40,825 nt of DNA from an uncultured Bacillota bacterium (GTDB taxonomy: Bacteria; Bacillota; Clostridia; Oscillospirales; Oscillospiraceae): assembly GCA_947385365.1 (NCBI GenBank), contig CANDKT010000007.1:1-40825 (forward strand), in the 5' to 3' direction. Positions 30,509 to 39,104 of this stretch are shown piece by piece. The notes under the pieces are model-generated. The model did not search any database. It saw only the letters and a list, made by a program, of their open reading frames with translations, and was not told the DNA's origin. Each line of letters starts with the position of its first letter. Positions within the stretch are counted from its first letter, which is position 1. A program made the position numbers and the translations under genes.

Positions 30509-31530
30509 TCGCTCCTTTGCTCGGCCTGATAGCATACCTCGTCTATCTTGACGGCCATGTTTTTCTTATGCGTGCCGATGCGTCCGGTAAACCACTGATA
30601 CCCGCCGATTTCCAGATAGATCGGCGAATCCTTTGGCCGTCCCAGGTCCACCACGTCCCCCACGCTCAAGTGGTAGAGGTCGCTGAGGAAGAGCTGGGTA
30701 TCGCCCAGCTGAGCGATGATTTCCAGGCTGGAGTCACGCAGTCGGTCAAAGATCTCCTCGGAGTTATCTTCGCTGGCCACCTTACGGCCCATAGAGTCCC
30801 GGCTGATCTCCCCGAACACGCTGGTGAGCATGGAGCCGGGCAGGACGATGCTCATACGGCCCTCGTTGCTGGTGAACTTCAGCTTCAGGGAGACCAGGAC
30901 GACGGTCTCGTCCATATTCAGCGGCTGGACCAAAGTCGGGTTGACTTCGGTCCGTTCGTACTGGAAGTCGACAGGGACATAATTCTCCCAGCTGTTGCCC
31001 ATCAAGTTGATGAGGTCGCTCATGAGCATCTCGTACAGCTGCAATTCCAGGTCCGTATACGTATACTCACTGGGGAGGAAATCGTCTACCACGCCTTCTC
31101 CGCCCATCATATGGTCCATCATGCTCAAGGCGGTGGAGGTAGACAGATAGACCATCACCGGGTCGATAGGCTGGGTCTGTTGGGGGGAATTTTCCCGGAA
31201 GTGGATGGTGACGTTGACCATAGCCAACACGTCGCCCTCGGTCAGGGCGTTGCTGAATTCGTAATACTTCTGCTCCTCGATACTCTCAACTTCTACCTCG
31301 CAGTTGGTGCGCAGTTGGGCGTTCAGGCGGGAGCTGATGACGCGGGTGTAATTTTCAAAGACGCCGTTGAGCATCTTGAGACGGTCTTTGGTAAACTTAC
31401 GCGGAGTCGAAAAGTCATATTTCCGGTATTTTTTCTCCGGTTTTTCCTCTGTCTGCTCCGCGCTGTCCCCTCCGTTCCGCATCGAGTTCAAGAGTGCGTC
31501 GATTTGGCTTTGTGACAGAACCTCAGACAT
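30505..31530 (-). CDS. fliM: C-ring switch protein FliM
   Basis: FliM links CheY-P to rotation switching in the C-ring. The 341 residues begin MSEVLSQSQIDALLNSM, a good CheY-P-binding peptide, followed by an acidic/basic linker, a CheC-like middle domain without the phosphatase ExxN sites (LNGVFENYTRVISSRLNAQL...), and a C-terminal FliN-like domain (LGRPKDSPIYLEIGGYQWFT). GAGGTGATT precedes the ATG. It is followed by fliY and preceded, after 83 bases, by motB; fliL, often found just before fliM, is missing. Confidence 0.97.
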   Translation of the reverse strand: MSEVLSQSQIDALLNSMRNGGDSAEQTEEKPEKKYRKYDFSTPRKFTKDRLKMLNGVFENYTRVISSRLNAQLRTNCEVEVESIEEQKYYEFSNALTEGDVLAMVNVTIHFRENSPQQTQPIDPVMVYLSTSTALSMMDHMMGGEGVVDDFLPSEYTYTDLELQLYEMLMSDLINLMGNSWENYVPVDFQYERTEVNPTLVQPLNMDETVVLVSLKLKFTSNEGRMSIVLPGSMLTSVFGEISRDSMGRKVASEDNSEEIFDRLRDSSLEIIAQLGDTQLFLSDLYHLSVGDVVDLGRPKDSPIYLEIGGYQWFTGRIGTHKKNMAVKIDEVCYQAEQRSE

Positions 31531-31613
31531 CGAATCACCTCACCTGCTCTGCCCGTTCTAGATTTTCTGCCCTGACGGTCCCATGCCGGGAGGCCGCCGG
31601 GGATATGGATTGT

Positions 31614-32420
31614 TTAATCGGTGCCGCTTTCGGCGGTGCTGTGTTTTGTGACTTCCAGCAAACTGGTGCCTGCCAGTTCCTCTTCCAGGTTCCGGCCGCT
31701 GATGACCATCTCCACACGGCGGTTATTGGCGCGGGTGGCGGCGGTCTTATTGCTGTCCACGGGCCGCCACTGACCGAAGGCTTCCGCCACCAGCCGTGCG
31801 GGGTGGATTTTGCTGTGCTGCTGGAGGAAGATGATGACGTTGGTGGCCCGGTCGCTGGCCAATTTCCGGTCGCCGGTGACGGGGTTCGGCTCATCGGGGT
31901 CCGCCTGAGCGGTGTGGCCTTGGACGCGCAGTTCCTCGATGTAGTCGGACACGCCGTCTAGGATGCCGCACACGCGGCCTAACATTTCGGTCGCTTCCGG
32001 GCGCAGGACCGCGCTGTCTCCGGCGAAGAAGGCGGTCTCGTTGAAGGTGACGTACACCTTGCCTCCGGACAGTTCCACGGCCAGGTTATTTTCCAGACCT
32101 TCCTCTTTGGCGTAGCTTTCGAGGGCGGCGGCCAGCTGTTCGATGGCGTCGTCGATATCGGTCTGGGTCATGTCGTCCGAGGGGACATCCACGAAACCGG
32201 CGTCATCAGGGGCGTCGGCGATGGGGCCGTTACCGCCCATTGTCTCGGTTGGGACGGGGATGGCCCGGGGGTTGAAGCTCATGACCAGGGCCTTATAGTT
32301 TTCCTCGCTGATGGTGGACATGGAGTAGAGCAAGACGAAAAAGCACAGCAGCAGCGTGACCATATCGCCGTAGGTATCCATCCAGTTGGCGCCGCCGCCT
32401 CCGCCTCGTTTCTTTTTCAT
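31614..32420 (-). CDS. motB: Stator protein MotB
   Basis: The peptidoglycan-binding stator subunit, 268 residues. It has one membrane helix near the N-terminus (WMDTYGDMVTLLLCFFVLLY) with the ion-binding Asp in YGD. A plug/linker region follows. Then comes an OmpA-like domain: LRVQGHTAQADPDEPNP, KLASDRATNVIIFL and ANNRRVEMVI. AAGGAGG precedes the ATG. It follows motA by 33 bases. The ion used cannot be decided from these motifs alone. Confidence 0.97.
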   Translation of the reverse strand: MKKKRGGGGGANWMDTYGDMVTLLLCFFVLLYSMSTISEENYKALVMSFNPRAIPVPTETMGGNGPIADAPDDAGFVDVPSDDMTQTDIDDAIEQLAAALESYAKEEGLENNLAVELSGGKVYVTFNETAFFAGDSAVLRPEATEMLGRVCGILDGVSDYIEELRVQGHTAQADPDEPNPVTGDRKLASDRATNVIIFLQQHSKIHPARLVAEAFGQWRPVDSNKTAATRANNRRVEMVISGRNLEEELAGTSLLEVTKHSTAESGTD

Positions 32421-32453
32421 TGGGTTTCCCTCCTTACGCTGCCGGGGCGTGGA

Positions 32454-33290
32454 TCATTCGCTCTTTTCTTTTTTGCTGCTGTCCTCGGTGCGCACATCCT
32501 GTCCCATGTAGGTCAGCAATTTTTCCCGGAGGAATTTGGGATTCTCGCCGGACTGGATGGACATGATGCCTTCCACGATGATCTGTTTACAGAGGACCTC
32601 TTCCTGGTCGCGGATACGCAGGTTATTGGCGATGGGGCCGAAGAAGATATGGGCAAGGACGCAGCCGTACAGGGTCGTGATTAGAGCGGTACCCATATCC
32701 TGACCCAGAGAGGACGCGCCTCCGGCGTCCAGAGACATACCTTTCAGCATATTGATTAGGCCGACCAGGGTACCCACCATGCCGAAGGCGGGCGCGACGG
32801 AGGAAGCCTTGTCGTACATACTGGCGGCGTCCTCATGGCGGGCAGACATACATTCGATGTCGTTTTCCAGGATGCCGCGGACCTTATCGGGGTCGTTGGC
32901 GTCCACGATGAGCATGATCGCCTGTTTGAAAAAGGGGTCGTTTTGTTCGTTGGCCTTTTCCTCCAGGGAGAGCAGACCATTTTTCCGGGCTGTCTGGGCC
33001 AGCTCCACCAGCTGGTCTATGTAGTACATGGGGTCGAACTTCTTCGCGTTCAGGATGACCTTGATATGTTTTGGGATACACTTGAGCGTATCCGCAGGGA
33101 AACTGGCCACCACCACGGCGATGGTACACCCGATAGTGATGAAGATACTGGCCGCGTCGAAGAAGTTCAGGACGTTTTCGATTTTGAAGTCAAAAACGAT
33201 AGGGGAGGCCAGGATATCGATCTTGATGGCCATGCCTAGGATGATGACCACGATGGAAGCAACGATACCGATCACGTAGGTTAAGTTCAT
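32454..33290 (-). CDS. motA: Stator protein MotA
   Basis: The force-generating stator subunit, 278 residues with four membrane helices. The diagnostic block SSVAPAFGMVGTLVGLINML lies before helix 3, and the cytoplasmic loop between helices 2 and 3 carries charged residues that contact FliG (AKKFDPMYYIDQLVELAQTA...). The C-terminal tail is charged (DSSKKEKSE). GGAGG and AAGGA precede the ATG. It lies after flbD, separated by 151 bases that contain a possible promoter. Confidence 0.97.
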   Translation of the reverse strand: MNLTYVIGIVASIVVIILGMAIKIDILASPIVFDFKIENVLNFFDAASIFITIGCTIAVVVASFPADTLKCIPKHIKVILNAKKFDPMYYIDQLVELAQTARKNGLLSLEEKANEQNDPFFKQAIMLIVDANDPDKVRGILENDIECMSARHEDAASMYDKASSVAPAFGMVGTLVGLINMLKGMSLDAGGASSLGQDMGTALITTLYGCVLAHIFFGPIANNLRIRDQEEVLCKQIIVEGIMSIQSGENPKFLREKLLTYMGQDVRTEDSSKKEKSE

Positions 33291-33425
33291 TTTCCTTCTC
33301 TACCTCCAGCCGGGTGCCTTCCGCGCCCATCAGGATTTTATCTGTCCCGACCGCCCTCGATCAAGCGTTCCGCGTTCGGGTGCCAGGTCTGGTACGCCGT
33401 CGGCTGGGACGCCGTACAACAAACC

Positions 33426-33455
33426 AGTTTACTACTTTTTGTTACCGCTTGTCAA
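33426..33455 (-). promoter_or_regulatory. Possible internal promoter upstream of motA
   Basis: On the - strand, TTGACA (33455-33450, overlapping the end of flbD), an 18-base spacer and TAAACT (33431-33426). The -35 is perfect and the -10 matches four of six sigma-A bases. It would start a transcript about 130 bases before motA, in the longest non-coding gap of the fla/che operon. Weak evidence. Confidence 0.35.
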
Positions 33456-33657
33456 CTACAGTAATTTCCCTGTGGATGTCCATTACCTTGGCGTTATATT
33501 CGGCGATTTTATGGATGATCTCCTCCGTACTCTCACGGACGAGGTAATAGTCGTGATTCATCATAACGATTTTGGATTCGGGGATGGATTCGATGTACTC
33601 GATCTGGAGATGGTTGACCAGGAATTTCTCATGGTTGCGTTTTGTCAGTACAATCAT
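33442..33657 (-). CDS. flbD: FlbD/SwrD family flagellar protein
   Basis: A 71-residue protein beginning MIVLTKRNHEKFLVNHLQIE, then YIESIPESKIVMMNHDYYLV and RESTEEIIHKI, the full FlbD pattern ('Mi.lTrlng..f.lN.d.I..ie..PDT.I.l.ng.kyvV.Es..EVi..I'). SwrD in Bacillus raises flagellar torque. AAAAGGAGGG precedes the ATG. It sits between flgE and motA, as SwrD sits after flgE in Bacillus. Confidence 0.95.
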   Translation of the reverse strand: MIVLTKRNHEKFLVNHLQIEYIESIPESKIVMMNHDYYLVRESTEEIIHKIAEYNAKVMDIHREITVVDKR

Positions 33658-33684
33658 GCGTGGGACCCTCCTTTTCCATCGGCC

Positions 33685-33722
33685 GGACCGGCTGGGAGGC
33701 GGTCAGCCTCCCGGGCCGGTCC
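33685..33722 (-). other. Strong hairpin between flgE and flbD
   Basis: A 16-17-bp stem (33685-33700 with 33706-33722, one bulge) around a five-base loop, in the gap just after the flgE stop. There is no U-run on either side. It may protect the upstream hook mRNA 3' end or act as a processing site, giving hook protein a different level from downstream genes. The role is inferred. Confidence 0.6.
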
Positions 33723-33742
33723 GCAGGTTGACTGGGTCAGTG

Positions 33743-34894
33743 TTAGCGTTTCATATTGACCAATTCCTCCAGCATGGAGTCGGTCACAGTGACGATACGG
33801 GTGTTGGCCTGATAGCCGCGCTGGGTGGTAATCATGTTGGCGATCTCCTGGGCCAGGTCGGTCTTGGACATTTCCAAGCCGCCGCCCAGCAGTTCGGTGT
33901 CGCTGGTCCGGATACGGAGACCGTCGATTCGGTCTTCTCCGCCGCCGCCACCGGCGGCGTTGGCGAGGGAGGAGTTGACGTAGCTCAGGCCCAATTCCTC
34001 CGCGCCGCCGCCCAGGATGGAGACGGTCAGCGCGCCGGAGCCGGGGCCGACTTTGTAGTAGGAGTTGCCGATCTGGGTCAGACCTTCGGAGTTGGTGACG
34101 TTGCCCACAGCGATGCAGGCGATTTTGACGACCTCGCCAGTATCGCGGCTGGTACCGGTGATGAGGCCGGTTTTGCTGTCGTAGGAGATGCCGGTAAACT
34201 CGGCCATAGACAGCTCTTCGCCGTCCTCGCCGGTGGCGTCATGGAGCCGGTTTGCGGCTGCGCCTGCGCCGGCGTCCGTGCCTCCGGCTGTGGGGTAAGC
34301 GATGGAGACCTCGCCGGTCTCGGACACGGCCACGCGGGGCACGCGGATGGGGACCAGCTGATCGGAGAAGATTGGGTCGCCGACTTCCTTTCCCTCGGGG
34401 ATGGTGTCGCCCTCTTTATAGACGCCGGTGCAGAGGAAGCCGTAGACCACGCTGCCCTGACCGTCGGTCAGGTAGCCGTCGGCTTTGAAGGCGAAGTTGC
34501 CCACGCGGCTCAGGGTGAAGGCGGTCAAGCGGTTGACGTCGTCGGCGTCGCCCAGGAAGTTATTGGCGATATCCTTTGTGCCGACCAGGAAGAAGCCCTC
34601 GCCGTCCAGCATACAGTCGGTGGGCTTGCCGGTGACGGCGTAGTTACCGGTGGTCATATCGACGTCCACGGTTTTGAGGGACACGCCGTAGCCGATCTGG
34701 GACGGGTTACGGCCGCCGACGACGACGGTGCCGTCGGAACCGCCGCTCAGCTGGGTATAGATGGAGGTCGCGAAAACGGAACGTCCGGATTTATAGCTAT
34801 TGGTGTTGATATTGGCGATATTGTTGCCGATGACGTTCAGGTTTTGCATATGAGTCCGCAGGCCAGCGATGGCCGCATACATGGAACCTGTCAT
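33743..34894 (-). CDS. flgE: Flagellar hook protein FlgE
   Basis: The hook subunit, 383 residues. The N-terminal rod/hook motif is LNVIGNNIANINTNSYKSGR; the centre has CMLDGEGFFLVG and a variable Gly/Ala-rich outer domain. The C-terminal helix is LAQEIANMITTQRGYQANTR, ending MLEELVNMKR. It follows flgD and the TIGR02530 gene, the normal order. The ribosome site AAAGGAG (34909-34915) is 14 bases before this ATG. Between them an ATG three bases from the site opens a four-codon frame whose TGA overlaps the flgE ATG. Confidence 0.95.
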   Translation of the reverse strand: MTGSMYAAIAGLRTHMQNLNVIGNNIANINTNSYKSGRSVFATSIYTQLSGGSDGTVVVGGRNPSQIGYGVSLKTVDVDMTTGNYAVTGKPTDCMLDGEGFFLVGTKDIANNFLGDADDVNRLTAFTLSRVGNFAFKADGYLTDGQGSVVYGFLCTGVYKEGDTIPEGKEVGDPIFSDQLVPIRVPRVAVSETGEVSIAYPTAGGTDAGAGAAANRLHDATGEDGEELSMAEFTGISYDSKTGLITGTSRDTGEVVKIACIAVGNVTNSEGLTQIGNSYYKVGPGSGALTVSILGGGAEELGLSYVNSSLANAAGGGGGEDRIDGLRIRTSDTELLGGGLEMSKTDLAQEIANMITTQRGYQANTRIVTVTDSMLEELVNMKR

Positions 34895-34998
34895 AGTGTG
34901 TGCATTGACTCCTTTCGAGATTCTGGCGCCGCCCGTCCCGCGTCAATCGGGCGCGGGGCTAAAGGCATCCGAATCCGGTCCTGCCTTCTGTTATGATA

Positions 34999-35379
34999 TT
35001 ACAGGAACACGGCGCCGTCAATGTTGGTAAAGATATTTTCCCGCATTTCCTCCTGAGTGATGGCGGTAATGACCTTCGCGCTGGGCACATTGATGATGAA
35101 AGCCTTATCGGCGTCCATAGCCAGGATATTGGTCGCGCCTTTGGCCTGTGCCCGAAGCACGCTGCCAGCCAGCTGGTCCATCAAGTCGGGCGTGACTTGG
35201 ATGCCGCGTTCTTCGGCCCGGGAGATGGCGTGTTTGGAGAAGGCTACGCCTTGGGGCTGCGGCGGCGCATTTTTGGCCAATTCCTGACGAAGGAGGGGAG
35301 CAAAGCCGCTTTTCTGACCGGTTTGTGGTTTGGTCTGGGGTGCGGCGGGCTGGAGCGGTCCCGATACGCGCTGGATCAT
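34999..35379 (-). CDS. TIGR02530-family flagellar operon protein
   Basis: A 126-residue protein with a proline/glutamine-rich N-terminus and a conserved core GVAFSKHAISRAEERGIQVT, then AQAKGATNILAMDADKAFII and the end NIFTNIDGAVFL. This matches the small 'flagellar operon protein' family found between flgD and flgE in Bacillota. The exact function is not established; location suggests hook assembly. TGAGGTGA precedes the ATG. The flgD stop is 11 bases upstream. Confidence 0.9.
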   Translation of the reverse strand: MIQRVSGPLQPAAPQTKPQTGQKSGFAPLLRQELAKNAPPQPQGVAFSKHAISRAEERGIQVTPDLMDQLAGSVLRAQAKGATNILAMDADKAFIINVPSAKVITAITQEEMRENIFTNIDGAVFL

Positions 35380-35390
35380 TTCATTTCACC

Positions 35391-36056
35391 TCAGCCCTCT
35401 GTCGGAGTCGCGGGGTTGACCTGATTACCGGTATCTTCTGCGGGCAGGTCGCTGTTGCCCAGGTCCGCGCCCTCGTCCTTCGGGGCCGCCGGGACCACGG
35501 CAGGGGTTGTTTCCGTTTTGGTCTGGTCGGTATCTTCGCCGTCCGAAGTGGGGGGAACGACGGGTTTATGGACGATATCGTCCTCTTCCTTGTCATCTTC
35601 GCCCTCGCCGGGTTTTTCCTCTTCTTCGATCTTGGGCAGGCGGCCCACGGCCATGATGTCGCTGAGCTTATAGGTATCGTCCCCGGCGAAAATGACCTGT
35701 TCGCCGTTGGAGTAACCGGTTCCGGTGATGGTGACGACGATCTCCTGCAACTTGCCCTGTCCGTCGAGCTGTCCGATGGTGACTTCCTTCCCGACCAGGG
35801 ACCCGGCGTACTGCATGACCACGGCATCCGTCACATTGGTGATTGCCTGAATGGACTGCATCTGGACCATTTGGTTGAGGATCTCGCCGGTATCGGCGGT
35901 ATTGTCGATGGTCTGGTTCTGGAACTGGACGATCATCAGCTGAAGAAAATCTTGCATATCCAAGCTGGTATTATTTTTCCGGCTGGTACTTTTCTTGGCG
36001 GTGATGGAACTCATCCCGGAGAGGGCGTTCAAGTCCGCCATAAAGTTATTGGGCAT
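35391..36056 (-). CDS. flgD: Hook-cap scaffold FlgD with acidic C-terminal tail
   Basis: FlgD caps the growing hook. The N-terminal FlgD motif is MQDFLQLMIVQFQNQTIDN (about 34-52), followed by QMVQMQSIQAITNVTDAVVM and a short beta domain to about 138. Residues 142-221 form an acidic, proline/threonine-rich tail (KIEEEEKPGEGEDDKEEDD at its start). The large beta-sandwich part of enterobacterial FlgD is missing, as in many Bacillota. The AAAGGAG site is 11 bases before the ATG. It lies between fliK and the TIGR02530 gene. Confidence 0.95.
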   Translation of the reverse strand: MPNNFMADLNALSGMSSITAKKSTSRKNNTSLDMQDFLQLMIVQFQNQTIDNTADTGEILNQMVQMQSIQAITNVTDAVVMQYAGSLVGKEVTIGQLDGQGKLQEIVVTITGTGYSNGEQVIFAGDDTYKLSDIMAVGRLPKIEEEEKPGEGEDDKEEDDIVHKPVVPPTSDGEDTDQTKTETTPAVVPAAPKDEGADLGNSDLPAEDTGNQVNPATPTEG

Positions 36057-36099
36057 ATAGGGTTACACTCCTTTCCTGGGAAGTTCGCTGGTACGGGAC

Positions 36100-37209
36100 T
36101 CATTCGCCGTCCATAGGGATCAAGCCCAGGCGCAGTTGTTGAATAAAGTCCTGACCATGATTTGGTTTACGGCGTTGCTGTTGTTGTTGCTGCTGGCTCT
36201 GGTCCTGACCGTTGTGGCCGTCGTAAGGGTTATCCTGACGTTGTTGGCTTTCCTGCTGACGCTGGACCTCCACCTGAACGTTTTCCTGACCGCTGCGGGC
36301 CAGCATGGCCTGCAAGTCGCCGGAGTGGCGTTCCAGAAGGCCGCGGGTTTCGTTGTTCTGTGCGCTCAGGGCCACGTGCAGCGCGCCGTCGCCGCTGCGG
36401 GTGATCTCGACGGTCACGGTGCCGAGGGATTCGGGGGTCAGCTGGAGTTTCACGGTAGACTCGCCTTTTTCCATCGCCTGGAGCAGCGGGGCGCTGACCT
36501 GCTGGGTCAAGTCTTTGGACTCGGTCTGTTCGGGCATAGGAGCTTCTCCGACCTTGATCGGGGCGGCTTTGACGTCCTCGAAGACCGGCTGACTGGCCTG
36601 GCTGGTGTGGAGGACCTCCAATTCTGGTTCTTCCTGTTCTTCCGCGGCGGGAGCGGTCTGGATCTGCGGGGTCTCCTCTTCGGCGGCGGGAAGATCCTGG
36701 GTCACACGGGGCTGGACGGTCTGGGGCAGTTCGGGCTGCGGTTCGGGCTGATCCTGGAAGGACTGTCCGGCTTGCGCGTCGGGCTGTTCCATGACCTGCT
36801 GGGGCGCGGCCACTTCGACGACGGGGACTTCTCCCAACTCGCTGGGGATTTCCGCGACGTTTTCCGGTGCGTCGGCTTCCAAGGGCTGGGCGTCGGGCAC
36901 GAAAACAGAAAGGCCGCTGGACTCAGCGCTGACGAGGCCCGCCTGAACCAAGCGTTTCGCCATAGTCTGCGCATCCTCCTGTTGGGGAGCGTCCTGCTCT
37001 TCGGCAGCCTTTGGAGCGGACTCGCTCTTTTCGGCCGGAGCAGTTTCTTTGGCGGAGCGATCGGTTTGGGCGGACTGGGTCTTCTGGTCCAGCAGCTTTT
37101 GGAACTCGCTGGGGGTGGTACTGTCGCCTTTTGCGGCGGGCTTCGGCAGGTCTGTCTGAACGCTCATAGCCTGGAGCATGGCGAGCATACCGTTGTTTAC
37201 CTGTTCCAT
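36100..37209 (-). CDS. fliK: Hook-length control protein FliK
   Basis: FliK measures hook length and triggers the FlhB switch. It has 369 residues from ATG 37209 (AAGGAGGTG 8 bases upstream; a GTG one codon earlier is also possible). The first 230 residues are disordered, rich in Glu, Pro, Gln and Ala, as expected for the ruler part. The C-terminal Flg_hook domain is clear: VKLQLTPESLGTVTVEITRS and HVALSAQNNETRGLLERHSG, then LQAMLARSG. It ends in a Gln-rich run. It lies between fliJ and flgD. Confidence 0.93.
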   Translation of the reverse strand: MEQVNNGMLAMLQAMSVQTDLPKPAAKGDSTTPSEFQKLLDQKTQSAQTDRSAKETAPAEKSESAPKAAEEQDAPQQEDAQTMAKRLVQAGLVSAESSGLSVFVPDAQPLEADAPENVAEIPSELGEVPVVEVAAPQQVMEQPDAQAGQSFQDQPEPQPELPQTVQPRVTQDLPAAEEETPQIQTAPAAEEQEEPELEVLHTSQASQPVFEDVKAAPIKVGEAPMPEQTESKDLTQQVSAPLLQAMEKGESTVKLQLTPESLGTVTVEITRSGDGALHVALSAQNNETRGLLERHSGDLQAMLARSGQENVQVEVQRQQESQQRQDNPYDGHNGQDQSQQQQQQQRRKPNHGQDFIQQLRLGLIPMDGE

Positions 37210-37294
37210 CACACATTCACCTCCTTGGATTTTGTGGGGCTGCGTTTATTCCAAACGGCGCGAAATCGCGCCGGTTTGGGCGATTTTGTTGGGC

Positions 37295-37741
37295 TCACGC
37301 GCTGGCGCGCGCCCGGGCGGAGCTGATGAACTCGTCGATCAGGACTTCCTCGCTCTTCTGCACGGCCTTCTGGTACTGGCCGAGCTTTTTGTCCTTGAGC
37401 TTTTCCAGGGAAGAGGTCTCTTTTTTGGCCTCCACCACTTCCTGACGTTTGATTTCCTCCTGACGGCGCAGGTCCTCCAAGCGTTTGGTTTCGCGCTGGA
37501 TATCCATTTCCAGCACGCGCAAGCCGTTCTGGTAGAGGGTCGCGTCCAGGATACTCATTCCTTCCGCTTTCCGCTGGCAGAACTCGGCGTTATAGTCCCG
37601 GTAGTGCTGCCAGACGTTCTCCAGAACGTTCTCCTGTTCCCGGACCTGTGCCAGGACCGCGGCGTGTTCGCCCCGCAAGGCGTCCAGCACCTGTTGTTTG
37701 TAAGCCAGCACGGTGTCCAGGGAGAACTTGAATTTCTTCAT
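37295..37741 (-). CDS. fliJ: Export ATPase stalk protein FliJ
   Basis: A coiled-coil protein of 148 residues from ATG 37741 (MKKFKFSLDTVLAYKQQVLD), which follows GAGGTG by 9 bases; a GTG four codons upstream is less likely. Almost the whole length is charged heptad repeat, including LEDLRRQEEIKRQEVVEAKK. FliJ forms the central stalk of the FliI ring and escorts chaperones. It follows fliI by 24 bases. Confidence 0.93.
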   Translation of the reverse strand: MKKFKFSLDTVLAYKQQVLDALRGEHAAVLAQVREQENVLENVWQHYRDYNAEFCQRKAEGMSILDATLYQNGLRVLEMDIQRETKRLEDLRRQEEIKRQEVVEAKKETSSLEKLKDKKLGQYQKAVQKSEEVLIDEFISSARARASA

Positions 37742-37765
37742 CCGTATTCGCACCTCAATAATGGA

Positions 37766-39076
37766 TTACTTCAGGATGCGGGCCAACTCCGTCAGGCACT
37801 GTTCGTAGGAGAAGGCTTCGTTCACGTCCTGAGTCAGGAACGCGTTGACCGCGTCGATTTTGGACAGGGCGAAGTCCAGTTTCCGGTTACTTCCGGGCTT
37901 ATACGCGCCGATTGCCACCAGGTCGGCGTTTTTCTCGTAGACGCTCAGGATATCCCGGATACGGGAAGCCAACTGGCGGTGTTCGGGCGAGACGATTTCG
38001 ACCATCAGGCGGGAGATACTTGCGCTGACGTCGATTGCGGGGTAATGGTTGCTGTTGGCGAGCTGGCGGGAGAGGACGATATGCCCGTCGAGGATTCCGC
38101 GGACGGTATCGGCGATTGGCTCATTGGTATCGTCGCCTTCGACCAGGACGGTGTAGACGCCGGTGATGGAGCCGCGGCTGAAATTGCCGCTGCGTTCCAG
38201 GAGCTTGGGCATTTCGGCGTACATGGAGGGGGTGTAGCCGCGGGCGACGGGGGGTTCTCCGATGGCGAGTCCGATTTCCCGCTGGGCCATTGCGAAGCGG
38301 GTGAGGGAATCCATCATGAGAAGCACGTCGTAGCCTTGATCGCGGAAGTATTCGGCGATGCCGGTTGCGACGCTGGGGCATTTCATGCGGAGCATAGCGG
38401 GCTGATCGGAGGTCGCCACGACCAGGACGGAACGTTTCATGCCCTCTTCGCCCAAGTCTTTCTGGACAAATTCGAGGACTTCGCGGCCGCGTTCGCCTAC
38501 CAGAGCGATGACGTTGATATCCGCGGTGACGTTTTTGGCGATCATGCCCATGAGGGTAGATTTTCCCACGCCGGAACCGGCGAAGATCCCGATCCGTTGT
38601 CCTTTGCCGATGGTGATGAGGCCGTCGATGGCTTTCACGCCGAACTGGATACGTTCTCGGATTGGGGGACGTTGGAGGGGGTTGATGTAGCCGCCGCCGA
38701 CGCAGTAGGGCGAACCGCCTTCGAAGGGAGCTTTGCCGTCGATGGGCTGGCCCAAGGCGTTGATGATGCGGCCCCGGAGGAACTCTCCCACGCGGAGCGT
38801 GAGCTGAGCGCCGGTATTGCGGACGAAATTCCCGGCGGAGATGCCGTTCATATCGGAGTAGGGCATAAGTAAGATGTGGTCGTTTTTGAAACCTACGACT
38901 TCGGCAGTCACCTGGCCGCCGGAGTCGCCGTTATAGATGCGGCAGATATCGCCTACGGCGGCGCGGCCGCCGGAGGCTTCGATAGACATACCGACGATAT
39001 TTTCGATTTTCCCGGTGAGGCTGTAGGGTTCGGCGTTGTAGACCTGGCGGGTCATCTGCTGAAAGACGGAAGGCAT
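37766..39076 (-). CDS. fliI: Flagellar export ATPase FliI
   Basis: The type III export ATPase, 436 residues, related to F1 beta. Walker A is GSGVGKST (167-174), the Walker B strand is DVLLMMDSLTRFAMAQRE, and the specific motif VARGYTPSMYAEMPKLLERS follows. The C-terminal helical domain ends QCLTELARILK. AGGAGAATCC precedes the ATG. It lies 28 bases after fliH, its regulator, and is followed by fliJ, its stalk. Confidence 0.98.
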   Translation of the reverse strand: MPSVFQQMTRQVYNAEPYSLTGKIENIVGMSIEASGGRAAVGDICRIYNGDSGGQVTAEVVGFKNDHILLMPYSDMNGISAGNFVRNTGAQLTLRVGEFLRGRIINALGQPIDGKAPFEGGSPYCVGGGYINPLQRPPIRERIQFGVKAIDGLITIGKGQRIGIFAGSGVGKSTLMGMIAKNVTADINVIALVGERGREVLEFVQKDLGEEGMKRSVLVVATSDQPAMLRMKCPSVATGIAEYFRDQGYDVLLMMDSLTRFAMAQREIGLAIGEPPVARGYTPSMYAEMPKLLERSGNFSRGSITGVYTVLVEGDDTNEPIADTVRGILDGHIVLSRQLANSNHYPAIDVSASISRLMVEIVSPEHRQLASRIRDILSVYEKNADLVAIGAYKPGSNRKLDFALSKIDAVNAFLTQDVNEAFSYEQCLTELARILK

Positions 39077-39104
39077 ATGGATTCTCCTGTCACGCGGGTG
39101 GGAT

